A program made the translations under genes and the position numbers. Below, one piece after another: positions 38,377 through 49,689 of a DNA stretch of 64,000 bases. Each line of letters opens with the position of its first letter. Within the stretch, counting starts at the first letter, position 1. Under the pieces are notes generated by a model that saw only the letters and a program-made list of their open reading frames with translations, was not told the origin of the DNA and ran no database searches. The DNA comes from Kuschelorhynchus macadamiae (lineage: Eukaryota; Arthropoda; Insecta; Coleoptera; Curculionidae), in contig JAUTXW010001344.1 in assembly GCA_030620095.1 (NCBI GenBank), forward strand, positions 1 to 64,000, written 5' to 3'.

Positions 38377-40312
38377 CTATCTCGCTCGGCACGATTCTAT
38401 CAGCATTTGTTTATATTTATTTTTAAACGCCACTGTCGTTAATGCTTTTAAATTCTCGGGTATCCCATTGTAAATCGCGTAAATATTGTACGAAAAAGAT
38501 CTCTCATAAAACGTCGTACAATGAGGTGGAGGAGATATATAGCCGCGATGTCTCAAATTGAGCATATTTACATCTGTTCTATATCGAATTTTATTAGTAA
38601 GGTACGAAGGGCGACCATTTAGAATTATGCTATGAAACAAGGTAGCAGAGTGAAGTTTCCTTCGATCTTCCATAGACAGCCAATTTGTTTCCGTTAACTT
38701 ATAAGAAACAGGTTGTCGGCGACGAATACCGTAAATAAATCTCAAGCATGACTTTTGCACACGTTGAATTCTATCTTTGTCCACTTTATCCAGGCATGGA
38801 CCATAAACTATATCAGAAAAATTAAAATGGCTAAGTACCTACTAGTGAGTCTGTCAGTTTTATTTTTTGTGTTCTTGATAAAAGGTGTCTGTGCGGGAAG
38901 AGTCTTTTTAGATTTGCATAAGCAAGCTGAATACATTTATTTACATGTGGTTTAAATCTTAAAGAAGTATCAAATATTAATCCCAAATTTCGACAAGTAT
39001 TGGAATGAGAAATTTCACATGCTCCAATTTTCAGTTTCATACTAGGGTATATTTTTTCTCGATTTTTTCCAAATAACAAAAACGTCGATTTTGATGGATT
39101 TATTAATAGTTGGTGTTTATCAGAAAACTCAATTAATTGATTTACATCATGATTTATTCTTTCTTCAGCTGCACGAACTTCGCTTGGAAAAAATGAGAGG
39201 TACAATTGTGTATCGTCCGCGTAAAGATGACTTTTGCAATAAGTGAGACAGCTAGTTATGTTGCTGGTATAAATAGTAAATAAAAGTGGCTTAAGTATTG
39301 ATCCTTGGGGCACTCCACAAAGCTGAGGTGACACGGACGACACACCCCTGTATGTTTCAACATACTGCAGCCTGTCGCTCAAGTAATTCTGCATCATAGC
39401 AATAGCATTTTGATTAAACCCTATATAGTGTAGTATTGAGAGGAGCAGCTCATGATTCAATCTATCAAATGCTTTACTATAATCCAAAAGCAACAAGGCA
39501 GACGTTTTACCTCTATCGGTTGCTTCTATTATATCATCAGTAACACCTAGAAGTGCTGTAGTACAGCTAAAACCCTGCCTAAACCCGGACTGATTTAGAG
39601 GTAATAAATTATATAGAGTCAGATGTTCCCTTATTTGGATGTTAATTATTTTTTCTAATATTTTTGATAATACCGGAAGAATGCTTATGGGTCTTAAATC
39701 ATTGTAGGTTTCCGCATTTTGTTTTTTCAGAAGAGGAAATATTTTTGATATTTTTCAATAGTCTGGGAACGTGTTCTCCAAAATGCACGAGTTGATAATA
39801 TTTGTAAGAAACGGTAAAATTCTGTCAAGGCAAAGCAGAATCATGTCCAAATTTATTTGATCAGACCCGGTAGCTAAGGATTTTATTTCAAATAAGCAAT
39901 GTTTTACTGTACTCTCAGAGATCGTGTGAAATTCAAGGAGCCTTGTCATTTCACTCTTTATATTGTTGTTATAAAATTGTAGTAGATTTGGGTCGACCGG
40001 ATCGATAGCATTTAAATTTAAGAAGTGTTTATTTATTTCATTGGGTTTGTCCAAGTTAGCGGGTATGGTATTTTGCTTTCCGGCAGAATATATATTTAAG
40101 TTTTTTAATTTGCTCCAAAAAAGTCTTGAGTCGTTGATGTTACTGTTTATGGTATTTTGGAGATATTGTTTTTTCTCGTGACGTATAGCGATATTTGTTT
40201 GATTTCTAATGTCTTTGTAATAGTTCCAATTCACACCATTTCTATCCTTCTGATATTTCTTATATGCCCTATTCTTTAAATTAATCATTTTTTTATTGTA
40301 TAAGTTAGCCAA
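38377..40312 (-). pseudogene. ORF2 reverse transcriptase and C-terminal domain
   Basis: The minus strand from 40,312 gives a pre-RT linker with KYQKDRNGVNWNYYKDIRNQ and SLATGSDQINLDMILL. The palm follows with LLLDYSKAFDRLNHELL (39,490), CGVPQGSILKPLLF and the catalytic SHLYADDTQLYLSF box at about 39,225. NPSKSTFLLFGKN and RNLGLIFDTSLRFKPHV follow, then the C-terminal RVQKSCLRFIYGIRRRQPVS segment (38,765) ending in RAR at 38,377. The YADDTQLY box is typical of CR1/L2-like elements. The catalytic residues are intact but the frame is broken at about 39,755 and 38,830. Confidence 0.9.
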
Positions 40313-40439
40313 GGTGGTTTTTTATTTTTTATATTTATTTGTACTATGGGTGCCAAGATATCAAAAATATTAATTAAAAAGTTATTTAAAGCTGCAACTT
40401 TATCATTAACATTACCCAAGTAAATTATATCTTCAAACG

Positions 40440-41134
40440 AGGTTACCGAGAAAATTTTTTAGCAGATCTTTATCAATATCCTTTAAGTTTCTAAATGTAA
40501 ATGATTTCTGATGATCTGTTTTATTATTTGATAAAATATTATAAAACGTCAAGAAATGATCAGACAAACACATCTTTGACACCTGACTCGTAATTCATTA
40601 TTTCGTTCGGCAACAAAATGATATCTAACAAAGATTCGCTAGTATTAGTAACTCTGGTAGGTGGTTTTATTACCTGTTGTAAATTCAATGACTCTATATA
40701 GTCGTAAAAAATATCTATGTACCGTTCACCAATATTTAGAAGATTTAAATTGATATCACCACCACAGACAATTTCGAAAGGTTGGAAGTCAGATAATCTT
40801 TTTTCAAGAACGTTTAAAAACTCGGTTACACTACCCTTGGGAGGTCTATAAACACGGTTGATTCGGAGTAACTCACCGTAAACTGAATATTTCTTTTTAT
40901 ATAAAGTGCGACTCCGCCACCTCTTGTACACCTGTCCTGTCTTACCAGATTATACCCTTCAAGGTTCACCACATTATCCGTTATCCCAGACCCTAACCAC
41001 GTTTCTGACAACCTTACAATGTCGTAGTCATTTTCTTTCACCAGGTCTGTAAAATTGGAGAAATGCGGCACAAGCGATCTTATATTCAGATAAGCAACCC
41101 GTAAAAATTCCTTCATAATACAATGCTTATTCAA
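40440..41134 (-). pseudogene. ORF2 apurinic endonuclease domain
   Basis: The start at 41,134 reads MNKHCIMKEFLRVAYLNIRS, then DYDIVRLSETWLGSGI and RGGGVALYIK. After a frameshift near 40,840 it continues with INRVYRPPKGSVTEF, EIVCGGDINLNLL and PPTRVTNTSESLLDIIL. That order (N, E and GGD catalytic residues, then the SLLD segment) matches APE-type endonucleases of non-LTR elements. A second break near 40,560 precedes the CDH-type end (SDHFLTF). It lies directly upstream of the RT frame. Confidence 0.85.
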
Positions 41135-41343
41135 TCTCGTATATAAACTAAAATATATAGGAAAATCTAAAAAAAATAAATCAATTATATAATGACAAAA
41201 AAATATTTTCTTTAGTATAAAACAATGAACTTCAGTTCTCGTCAGTAGTTCCCAAATTATTGAATAGCGTTTGCAACATCTTCTTCACTTTTCAGCCAGA
41301 CTTTCTTATTATTAATTATCCGCAAGGACTTTGCCGCCCGCCG

Positions 41344-44300
41344 CACGGTGGAAGGGATGAGATATCCAGTAAGACAAAACTCCATACTACAAGTTTCAGA
41401 TAATTACCCTTTTTTGCTCTAGAATTAAAATGTCATACTTGGTTAATGCGTATTAAAAAATTACCATAGTAGGCCATGAACCAATTAAAAGTTATCCAAA
41501 GTCGTCTGTCACTCTAGGCGTCTCAGTAATGTTTGCTTTGATTGCGAAATAACGCATATTTTATATCTTAGTTTACCTAAAATTACATATAAAAACTACC
41601 GGTATGGCAAACGGACAGAGGGGTATGTAAATTTTAAATTAGTGTAGAATTTTTTCCTTTATTGCATAAACTTTCGTCTCTTTTTAAAACTTTATAAACA
41701 TATGCATCAAAACAACTTTTTCTTCAAAGTTGAACTACTCTGGACATTTAAAAAAATAGGTAAAAAAAGGTATTTCTGATTTTCATATAAAACTGAAGTT
41801 TACGATATTCTGTATAATATATCCAAAACTTTTGCCTCTATTTGCCGCTTTTTGAGATTTTTAATATTTTATGATTCTCACGCAGTTATGTTAGTGTGAA
41901 AAATGATTTTTTGTACGACCTTAAAGAAATTTATTAAAGATTTTATATTTTTTATTATTATTTGGTTCATTACTAAATCGCTAGGGTCGTAAGAGGGCAT
42001 GTTTATGATGGAGAGGTCCTCATACACCTCATAATTTTGACCTAGTAAAGGAAAAAATTAGTTTTTAATTAATACAGATAACATTGCTTGTTATACAATC
42101 AGAGATATGCAGAAACTTTCTTGGCTATAGTCAACATTAAAACTTTACGTAAAAATGCTACTTGACAGATTTTTCAGTTATTTATTCCAGGAATTTGCCT
42201 GGCTGTCACGTAACTTTGACATAATTTTAAAAAAGTTTCTGCATAGGTCCAAATGTATTCTTTGCTAAATCTGCGAGGGATATTTTGGAAAATATTTCAT
42301 ATTACAAAACAGCTTTCCTTTAATATTCCTGGCTTGACCCCGAATCGTATTTTAGGTATAACTCGGCAAGAACTTTTTATCGCTTTACGGCAAAATGGCA
42401 AGTTTTCGCCTATGTCCAAGGAATCCAAGAAGTGCCTTAAAGATTAAGCAGGCTTAATAATCAAAACCTCGAAAATCCTAAGTTGCTCGAATCATCCATT
42501 TTGACTTTTTTATCCGATTTAAATAAAAAATGGAAATCATGTCACAGAACATACACAAAATTCGTTTCTATATATGATTCTTGGTTAACAAAAAGCATTA
42601 ATCTGTCTAGGTTATTTCAAATAAAGAAAACGGGTGGTAGACCGACAAAACATTTTGCCGAATGTTCAGCTCGAACTAAAACACGCAAAATTCAAAATCT
42701 TGTGGCCAGCAAATCAATACAAGAGCTAGCCACAGCTACCAGAGTAAGTTTGAATCTTTCTGGTAAAAAAGACGCAGCCTTTTTAGTTAAACAAGCAACA
42801 TCTCAAACTAACCAGGCAACTGAAATAAAAAATGCTTTTCTTGATAACCAAAAAATCTCAAGCAGTTTTACGTCCACGGAAGCCTTGGCATTATTAACTG
42901 ACCTAAAATTAAGTAAAAACCAGTATATTTCACTACGAGCTTGGTTAAAAGAAAAGGGATATAAAAATCTTATTCCATCATATATTGGTTCAAGTCGAGA
43001 AATGTAAATGTTATCCCGCTAAAGAGGCTATAAAAATAGTCTTCAGCTGAGATTCAATTACAGCCACTACTGGATATTACTGCGCACAGAATTTTAGAAG
43101 TTCAAAAAGATGTTCTGGAAGCTTATATACCAAAAGAAAAACCTACAGAGTTGCAGTTTATACACAAATGGGGTATTGATGGGAGTTCTGGGCAGGCAAG
43201 GTACAAGCAAAGATTTTTGGATCAAAATGTGAATGATGCAGATTTACTCTTAGTTTCATTGGTTATTTCAAGTCCGACACAACTTATCAGACAAACCGGA
43301 TACACAAAAAATTATTTGGAAAAACCCTAAATGTTCATCTACAAAATTCTGTCGTCCAATAAGTTTTCAGTTTAAAAAAGAAACAAAAGAAACCACAAAA
43401 TTTGAAGTAAATAAAATAGAGAACCAAATTATAAATTTAATTCCAACTGTAGTACCCTTTCATCAAACAAACATTATTATAAATCACAAATTATTCCTTA
43501 CTATGTTGGATGGCAAAGCAGGTAGCAACTTAACGGATACGTCAACTCAAACCTGTAACATTTGTAAAGTTACACCTAAACATATTAACAATTTGGAATA
43601 TGTTAAAGAGCCGTAAACAAGGACAATTATAAATACGGGTTATCATCGTTACATACCCATATCCGTTTCTTTGAATGCCTGATTCATGTAGCTTATAGAT
43701 TAGAAATAAAGAAATGGCAAATAAGAGATGTACAAGAAAAACAAAATTTTGAAATCAGGAAAGCTCATATTATTGACCAGTTTAAAAAGGAACTTGGATT
43801 ATTGATAGATCTTCCTAAGCAGGGTGCAGGATCCACCAATGATGGCAATACTGCGCGCACTTTTTTTGAGAACTATGAAAAATCAGCTTTAATAACAAAC
43901 TTAGATCAGACTTTAATATGGAGATTTTATATTATATTGCTTGTTATATCCGCAGAATATGAAATAGACACTGAAAAGTTTCGTAGCTATACTTACGATA
44001 CAGCAAAACTTTTTGTTGATCTATATAATTGGTACAAAATGCCCCAAAGTGTTCATAAAATTTTAATTATAATAGACGACTTTATTCTGCCAATTGGACA
44101 GCTCGCTGAAGATGCCCAAGAGAGTAGGAACAATGACTACAAATTTTACAGGGAGCATAATACGCGAAAAAACTCAAGAGAAAATACAAACGAGGATTTA
44201 ATAAAACGAATGTTGATAACGTCTGATCCAGTCATTTCTTCCATGCATCCATCACGATCATATAAATCTCTAAAAGAATATCCTTTAGAAGCCAAAGCGT

Positions 44301-44750
44301 TATTTAAATGTGTTGAAATTCCTAATTTATAGTTGATTCCTTTTATTACATTGTTACTTTCCCAATATACTAGTTTGCTTTTGCTTAAAGAGTTTTATTT
44401 ACTATTTTTTTGTACCAGGCGCGTGTGGTGCAGGAATTTATAGAAGGGATATCTCATAAAACTTGTTTCTTGGGGCAGCATATTTAACGTTTAGGTAGAG
44501 AGTTAAATTAATTTAAATTGGGTACCAAAATATACCAAAATCCTAATAAATAGCACCCCAGAAAGCAAGTTATATTAGGTTATTCAAAATGATCCATCTT
44601 TTTGCAAACCCTGTATGATAATGAAAATATTCACTAGGTTTTAGTAAATTTTTAATTATTTCTTCACTTTTGGTCAAGATAATTCTATTCCAATTCTTAT
44701 GAACCAATATATAGTTTTGTCTTACTGGATATCTCATTCCTTCCACCGTG
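41344..44750 (+). mobile_element. Transib transposon, complete ends with RSS-like TIRs
   Basis: The left end is the heptamer CACGGTG (41,344-41,350), exactly 23 bp, then ACAAAACTC (41,374-41,382). The right end is the inverted equivalent, with heptamer at 44,744-44,750, 23 bp, then ACAAAACTA read inward (44,712-44,720). The two 37-bp ends differ at one base. A perfect 5-bp duplication, CGCCG, flanks it at 41,339-41,343 and 44,751-44,755, which fits the CGNCG target preference reported for Transib. The element is 3,407 bp and carries a broken RAG1-like transposase on the plus strand. It lies within ORF1 of the surrounding non-LTR element. Confidence 0.9.
42253..44332 (+). pseudogene. Transib transposase (RAG1-core homologue), frameshifted
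   Basis: The N-terminal part (42,253-43,007) holds KKTGGRPTKHFAECSARTKT and a helical region ending NLIPSYIGSSREM. The catalytic core follows: KWGIDGSSGQARYKQRF with the first Asp at 43,178-43,180; SSTKFCRPISFQFKKETKET; FLTMLDGKAGSN with the second Asp at 43,509-43,511; and STQTCNICKVTPKHINN. Then come the 43,802 segment (GAGSTNDGNTARTFFENYE) and ILPIGQLAEDAQESRN with the Glu at 44,108-44,110, followed by DYKFYREHNTRKNSR. The last part resembles the RAG1 region around its catalytic Glu ([20 protein letters not shown]). Frames change near 43,007, between the two Asp codons, and near 43,615, so this copy is inactive. Confidence 0.87.
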
Positions 44751-44755
44751 CGCCG

Positions 44756-45376
44756 TCCACACCATGTTTTTGCCTAATTTTTCTTTCTCCAGAAGAAGTT
44801 CATATCTAGATTTAGCTAATTCTTCTACTATCACTATCTTGCTTCCTTCAGTTGTTTTTTGTTTCGAAAAACAGTGTTCCTTTGATGTATGCTGTCAAAC
44901 GTGATTATCGTAGCTCTCTCTTTTTTATTTCCAGAGGAACCCAAACGAACACAATGTAAAGGCGTTACACCTTTCAAGCCAAGTTTAGTTTCAAATATTT
45001 GAGCAACCTGCAAATTAAATTGCTCACTACCATTTTTATTTTTGTTTTCAGGCAATCCGTACATTCGTAATTGATTGAGTTTAAATCGCTGCTCAAATTC
45101 ATCTATTTTTGTTTTCATATGCTGATTATCCTTTTCCAACAAACAAACTTGAGATTCCAAATTATTAATCTTTGTCGATAGTTGTTGCAAAGTATTATCG
45201 ATTCTCTCGGATACCCTAGCAGCAATTCTCTCTACCAGGGTATTTAAAAATATTTCATCGGTTATCGCTTTTTTTGCGACGTCTTGAACTATATCATTTG
45301 TTAACGTTTTTATTTGGGTTTGTTGCCTTTCGGTGAACGACATTTCTGTTAAGGATAGATTGTTACAAAAATACAA
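44756..45376 (-). pseudogene. Non-LTR ORF1, coiled-coil RNA-binding-type protein, split by Transib
   Basis: The minus-strand frame from 45,376 (probable start MSFTERQQTQ, a few codons in) has an N-terminal helical region, a coiled coil (LSTKINNLESQVCLLEKDNQ) and an RRM-like middle (LRMYGLPENKNKNGSEQF, then GVTPLHCVRLGS). A stop follows EAR at 44,834. A shifted frame continues to GKNMVWT, directly at the Transib insertion. On the far side, 41,343 to about 41,245, it resumes with GGKVL and NNKKVWLKSEEDVANAIQ. ORF1 proteins of L1/CR1-like elements have this organisation. Confidence 0.8.
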
Positions 45377-45440
45377 ATAACTTAAAAATTCTTACTCGTT
45401 GCAAAGTTGAAACTCAATCTATCTATTTGCCAAATTACAA

Positions 45441-46440
45441 TAAAAATGCTGCACTTTTACTACTAAAAAACTGTACATTTATAGGAGTCACCAAACACGA
45501 ACTACTCTCTACGGACGGACATATGGAAATGATATAATGAGATAATTAAAAAATATTGTTATTTTAAATTCGTTAACTAAAAGAAAGCCCATGATAAAAC
45601 GAACGCCATAAAACGGAAACCACAATAATTGCAAATGCAAATATATTCTTTGTCAACGGCGGCGAATTTTTGTTGACTTTTTAATTATTACGAATTTATC
45701 GGTCTGGAAATGTAAATCCCAAGATATATTAATATTCTCGAATATAGGCCAAGATGTAATTTGTATTTAAAAAGATAAATTAAAAAATATCTGTGTTTTA
45801 AAGAGCTTGTACATTGTTCTAAAGCGAATTATAATAGCTGGATTATTAATGGGGCGATTCTACTAATTAATGAAGATTTTTTTTGATTTTAATGAAGGAA
45901 AAAATAATTGAACATTAAATAAAAGAGTTATACAATAAAACTATTGATGTCCGTATTCACTAATATGATTTAACACTTTGACCAGATCTAGTCGCCATAG
46001 CTTTAATACTTCGAATAATTTCAATCAATCAAAAATGACTACTAAAAGTCTATGTTAAGATGAATTCGATCCCGCATCGTTTCTGAGATACAGAGTTTTA
46101 AAGATTTTTTAGTTTTTTGGTTTATTCCAAATTTATTCAAAACAACTATAGCAACCCGAATGAAATTTGGAGGTGGAAAGTTATTTAAACTAGCACATAT
46201 TTCATTGATAAAAATACGTGGACAGGGTCACCAGCAGCCACTGACTTTTTTATTCTTGTTAGCATAGTTATGTAGGCTGTTTAGTGCCTGTTAAAAGTCA
46301 TTTTTTGATATTTTGTTAATTTCGATCTCTTTTATGAGATAAATACAATTTAATTATGTGTTCTGAAGGTGTTTTTTTCTTAAAATAAATTTTAAGAGTC
46401 CTTAGTTTAAATTATTTACTTGAACGAAAGTAGCTTCATT
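45441..46440. other. AT-rich spacer
   Basis: No gene or repeat recognised. It may include the 5' UTR of the non-LTR element at its left edge. Confidence 0.45.
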
Positions 46441-46600
46441 CATACATAGCTGCACCTTCATTACAAGCCCTCAAAGTTCGGCGCAAAAGCGTCTACTCTT
46501 TCAAATGCCCCGATAGATAAAAATTCAAAGGATTTAAGTCAGGATATTGTGGCCATGCCAGGAGATTGATTGAAGGAGGTGAAAGCCACGGATATTTTGA
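46440..46600 (-). pseudogene. Mariner-type transposase fragment
   Basis: The minus strand reads LLAWPQYPDLNPLNFYLSGHLKE, where the neighbouring family has WPPRSPDLTPMDFYLWGHLK. It is about 50 codons around the third catalytic position, where Asn replaces Asp. It abuts the TA repeat to the right. Confidence 0.55.
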
Positions 46601-46605
46601 ATTTT

Positions 46606-46672
<67 letters not shown>
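46606..46672. repeat. (TA)n microsatellite
   Basis: About 33 TA units, directly adjoining the left end of a mariner element. Confidence 0.98.
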
Positions 46673-46678
<6 letters not shown>

Positions 46679-48928
46679 GTCCGGGAAAATGTGGGAGATC
46701 TCTCGGACTCAGATAGAACATTAAAAAATAAGATGACAAGTTCCCATAAATTTTTTTCCTAGCGGCCCTCCCTACGGAGATACGGCCCCCTAAAAGACCC
46801 CACTGGAAATCGGTTTTTCTAGAATAACTTTTAAACGACTCAATATAATTTAACGAAAATTTAATATGATAAACAGTAGTAAGGACCTCTCAAAATGCTT
46901 CCCTTAAAACATAATTAGCTTGTTTAGTTTACCAGGGACGGACTAGATTGTACATTTTAACGCTCAAATTTTTAACACCCTGTATGATAAGGAGTTAAAA
47001 AAAATAAATTTGGATACCTTGAACATTAAGCTAAAGAAAAGGTGCTCTTGTTCATTGTCGATAAAATGAACCGTTTTCGAGAAAAAAAAATAATAAAAGA
47101 ATACAACTTTGGGAGTATTAAATATGTTTTGATCCTGAACAACCTAATACGCTAAATAGAAAAAAGTCAATTAAAAACTTCATAAGTGGGTTCAACATGT
47201 GCTCCGTGATTTGTGATGCACTCGCGGGCACGACGAATAGAGGACTGCTGTACTCGCCACAACAACCCAGCATTGTTCCTTATCATATCGCAATGAAACG
47301 TGATTCTCTGTAAAAGTTCCTCCCTAGTAGCAACCGGAGAGGAATACACCAAGGTTTTGAGATGACCCCACAGGTAGAAATCCATTGGCGTTAGGTCGGG
47401 AGACCGTGGAGGCCAGGCAATGGGACCTCCTCTGCCTATCCAACGGTTTCCATAGACGTTATTTAGGTGGTCCCGTACAGCAACGCTAAAATGGGGTGGG
47501 GCTCCATCATGCATAAAATGCATCCTTTGGCGGGTTTCAAGTGGCAAATGCTCTATTGAATCTAGAAAAGCGTTCTGAAGGAACTCTAAATAAAGTTCAT
47601 CATTCAATCGTGCCGGTAATACGCATGGTCCAATGAAAAAATTGCCGATTATTCCTGCCCAAACATTAATGGATTGAAACTGATGTTGATGATGATGAAC
47701 GACAGTGGCATGAGGGTTTTCATCAGCCCATACATGCGAGTTATGTAAATTTACAATACCATCTTTGGTAAATCCTGCTTCATCGGTAAAAAGAATAATG
47801 CTAATGAAGTTTGGGTTTGTTCGTTGTTGATCTAACAACCAGTTTGCGAACTGGATTCTTCGAGGAAAATCTTCAGGAAGTAGTTGATGCACTTTTTGCA
47901 GATGATAAGGGTATAACAACTGTTCTTTAAGTACTTCAGCAACTGTACTTTTTGACACATGAAGCTGCGCGGCTAATATTCGAGTGCTTATTGAGGGAGT
48001 ATCAGCTACAGTATCTAAAATATCTTCCTCCAATTGCACCGTACGTACTGTTCTCCTCACACCAGCATCAGTACTCCTTTTCCCAAAACTTCCTAAAAAT
48101 AATTAATGAACGTCAATAATGTTACCTTATTAATTGAGAATTGCCCACCAGTTTCTCTTAGACGTTGGTCAATTCGCTGAAATGTTTTCTCATTTGGAAT
48201 ATTGCGATTAGGATATCTTTCTCCATACAACCTTCTTGCTTCATAAGCATTGCAAGATGCAAGTCCGTACATAAGATGCATATCTGCATACTCACTAAAT
48301 GTGTATCCCATTATCGAATTAAATTTACCAAGGTATTCAAAATTTAATAAATTAATATCGAAGTAGGTACAAAAAGATCAACGTGTCAAGAAGATTTCAA
48401 ATGCACACGTCAATGCGAGATTATTTATTTGGTACCATAGTAACGTTTGTAAAAAAGTGCATTCTTTAATACTGATAAATAAACAATAATAAAACATTAA
48501 TACTTTTATTATTTTTTTTCTCGAAAACGGTTCATTTTATGGACAATGAACAAGAGTACCTTTTCTTTAGCTTAATGTTCAAGGTATCCAAATTTATTTT
48601 TTTTAACTCCTTATCATACAGGGTGTTAAAAATTTGAGCGTTAAAATGTACAATCTAGTCCGTCCCTGGTAAACTAAACAAGCTAATTATGTTTTAAGGG
48701 AGTATTTTGAGAGGTCCTTACTACTGTCTATCATATTAAATTTTCGTTAAATTATATTGAGTCGTTTAAAAGTTATTCTAGAAAAACCGATTTCCAGTGG
48801 GGTTCTTTAGGGGGCCGTATCTCCCTAGGGAGGGCCGCTAGGAAAAAAATTTATGGGAACTTGTCATCTTATTTTTTAATGTTCTATCTGAGTCCGAGAG
48901 ATCTCCCACATTTTCCCGGACACCCTGT
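46673..48928 (-). mobile_element. Mariner A: DD41D-type element with ~430-bp TIRs and a spliced transposase
   Basis: The left arm (46,673 to about 47,105, starting AGGGTGTCCGGGAAAATGTG) and the inverted right arm (about 48,498-48,928, ending CATTTTCCCGGACACCCTGT) are very similar over about 430 bp. Each arm also holds an internal ACACCCTGTAT / ATACAGGGTGT block (46,975 and 48,618). The single gene runs on the minus strand between them. The left side sits in a TA repeat, consistent with TA target duplication. Intact ORF, splice sites and arms suggest recent activity. Confidence 0.9.
47167..48311 (-). CDS. Mariner-superfamily (DD41D) transposase, two exons, apparently intact
   Basis: Exon 1 is 48,311-48,149 (MGYTFSEYADMHLMYG to RETG) and exon 2 is 48,092-47,167. 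The 56-nt intron (48,148-48,093) has a GTGGGC donor and TTTTTAG acceptor. Splicing joins RLRETG to SFGKRSTDAG in frame and gives 362 residues. The N-terminal HTH covers about residues 1-54 and a second HTH (LAAQLHVSKSTVAEVLKEQL) lies near 80. FTDEAGF, MHDGAPPHF and RSPDLTPMDFYLWG supply the catalytic Asp residues, with 41 residues between the last two. No stop or frameshift was found. Unspliced reading ends after 72 residues. It should be a nuclear cut-and-paste transposase inserting at TA. Confidence 0.88.
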
Positions 48929-49689
48929 TTATATACAGAGTTATTCACGCAACAAGTTCATTAAAAGTTTTGGATGATGCGATTTAAATAAAAATTTCAA
49001 ATTTTGGGATTAAGGTAAGGTCAAGGGGTACTTCTTTTTTGAAATATTTTCAACTTCCTGTCACTTCCGGTTTAACCGGAAATTGGTATCAACTTGCTTA
49101 TTTTAAATGAAACACCCTGTATTTTTTTGATATTTTTGGATTCTACGGAGAATTTTAATGCTATTTTATGTAACATGTCCTACACCCAGGTTCAAGCGTT
49201 CTTAAGATATTTGACCTTGAACCGAAAATGAGCCTTCGGGGTACCAAATTTTAAAATCTCATATTTTTGTAAGTTTTGAAGATATAATCTTCATATTTTC
49301 CAGACGATCGGTAAATAATCTTAAGTTTCTATTTTTTTATTGAATTTGTCTATTTCTCTACAGGGTGTTCTAAATTCAGCGGCAAACATTCACATTTTCA
49401 AAGCCGCTAAAGTCCGTTTTTTTAAATGGGACACCCTATAACTTTATGCACTCTCAAATGTAGAATTTCATTTTCTATCGAACTGTATTAAGGTTACCTA
49501 TACCTATTCGTAACCATTTTCGAAATAATTGGGTTTTATAAAAATATCGTATGTATTTGCTTAAATGTTTACATGTTCCAATGGTTAGCCATGGAAAAAC
49601 AATTGAGATCCAATATCCAATATGACAGATGATTAGTACGCGTTATTTATCGAAAGCTGTCAGTGATAAACTAAATCTTCTAAATCGAA

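Larger units (their letters stand above)
38051..45440 (-). mobile_element. CR1/L2-type non-LTR retrotransposon, near full length, interrupted by Transib
   Basis: On the minus strand the order is ORF1 (coiled coil), endonuclease, RT, C-terminal domain, then a 3' end with a TAATAATAAT-type tail (plus strand 38,055-38,080). A 3.4-kb DNA transposon sits in ORF1. The 5' end lies somewhere above 45,376. A 14-bp word, TATTTGCCAAATTA, occurs near both ends (38,085-38,098 and 45,424-45,437) and may mark the boundaries. Several frameshifts disable ORF2. Confidence 0.85.

Noticed and set aside
48149..48311. A separate 72-residue gene at the mariner A 5' end
   Set aside because: It is exon 1 read into the intron; splicing joins it in frame to the main transposase.
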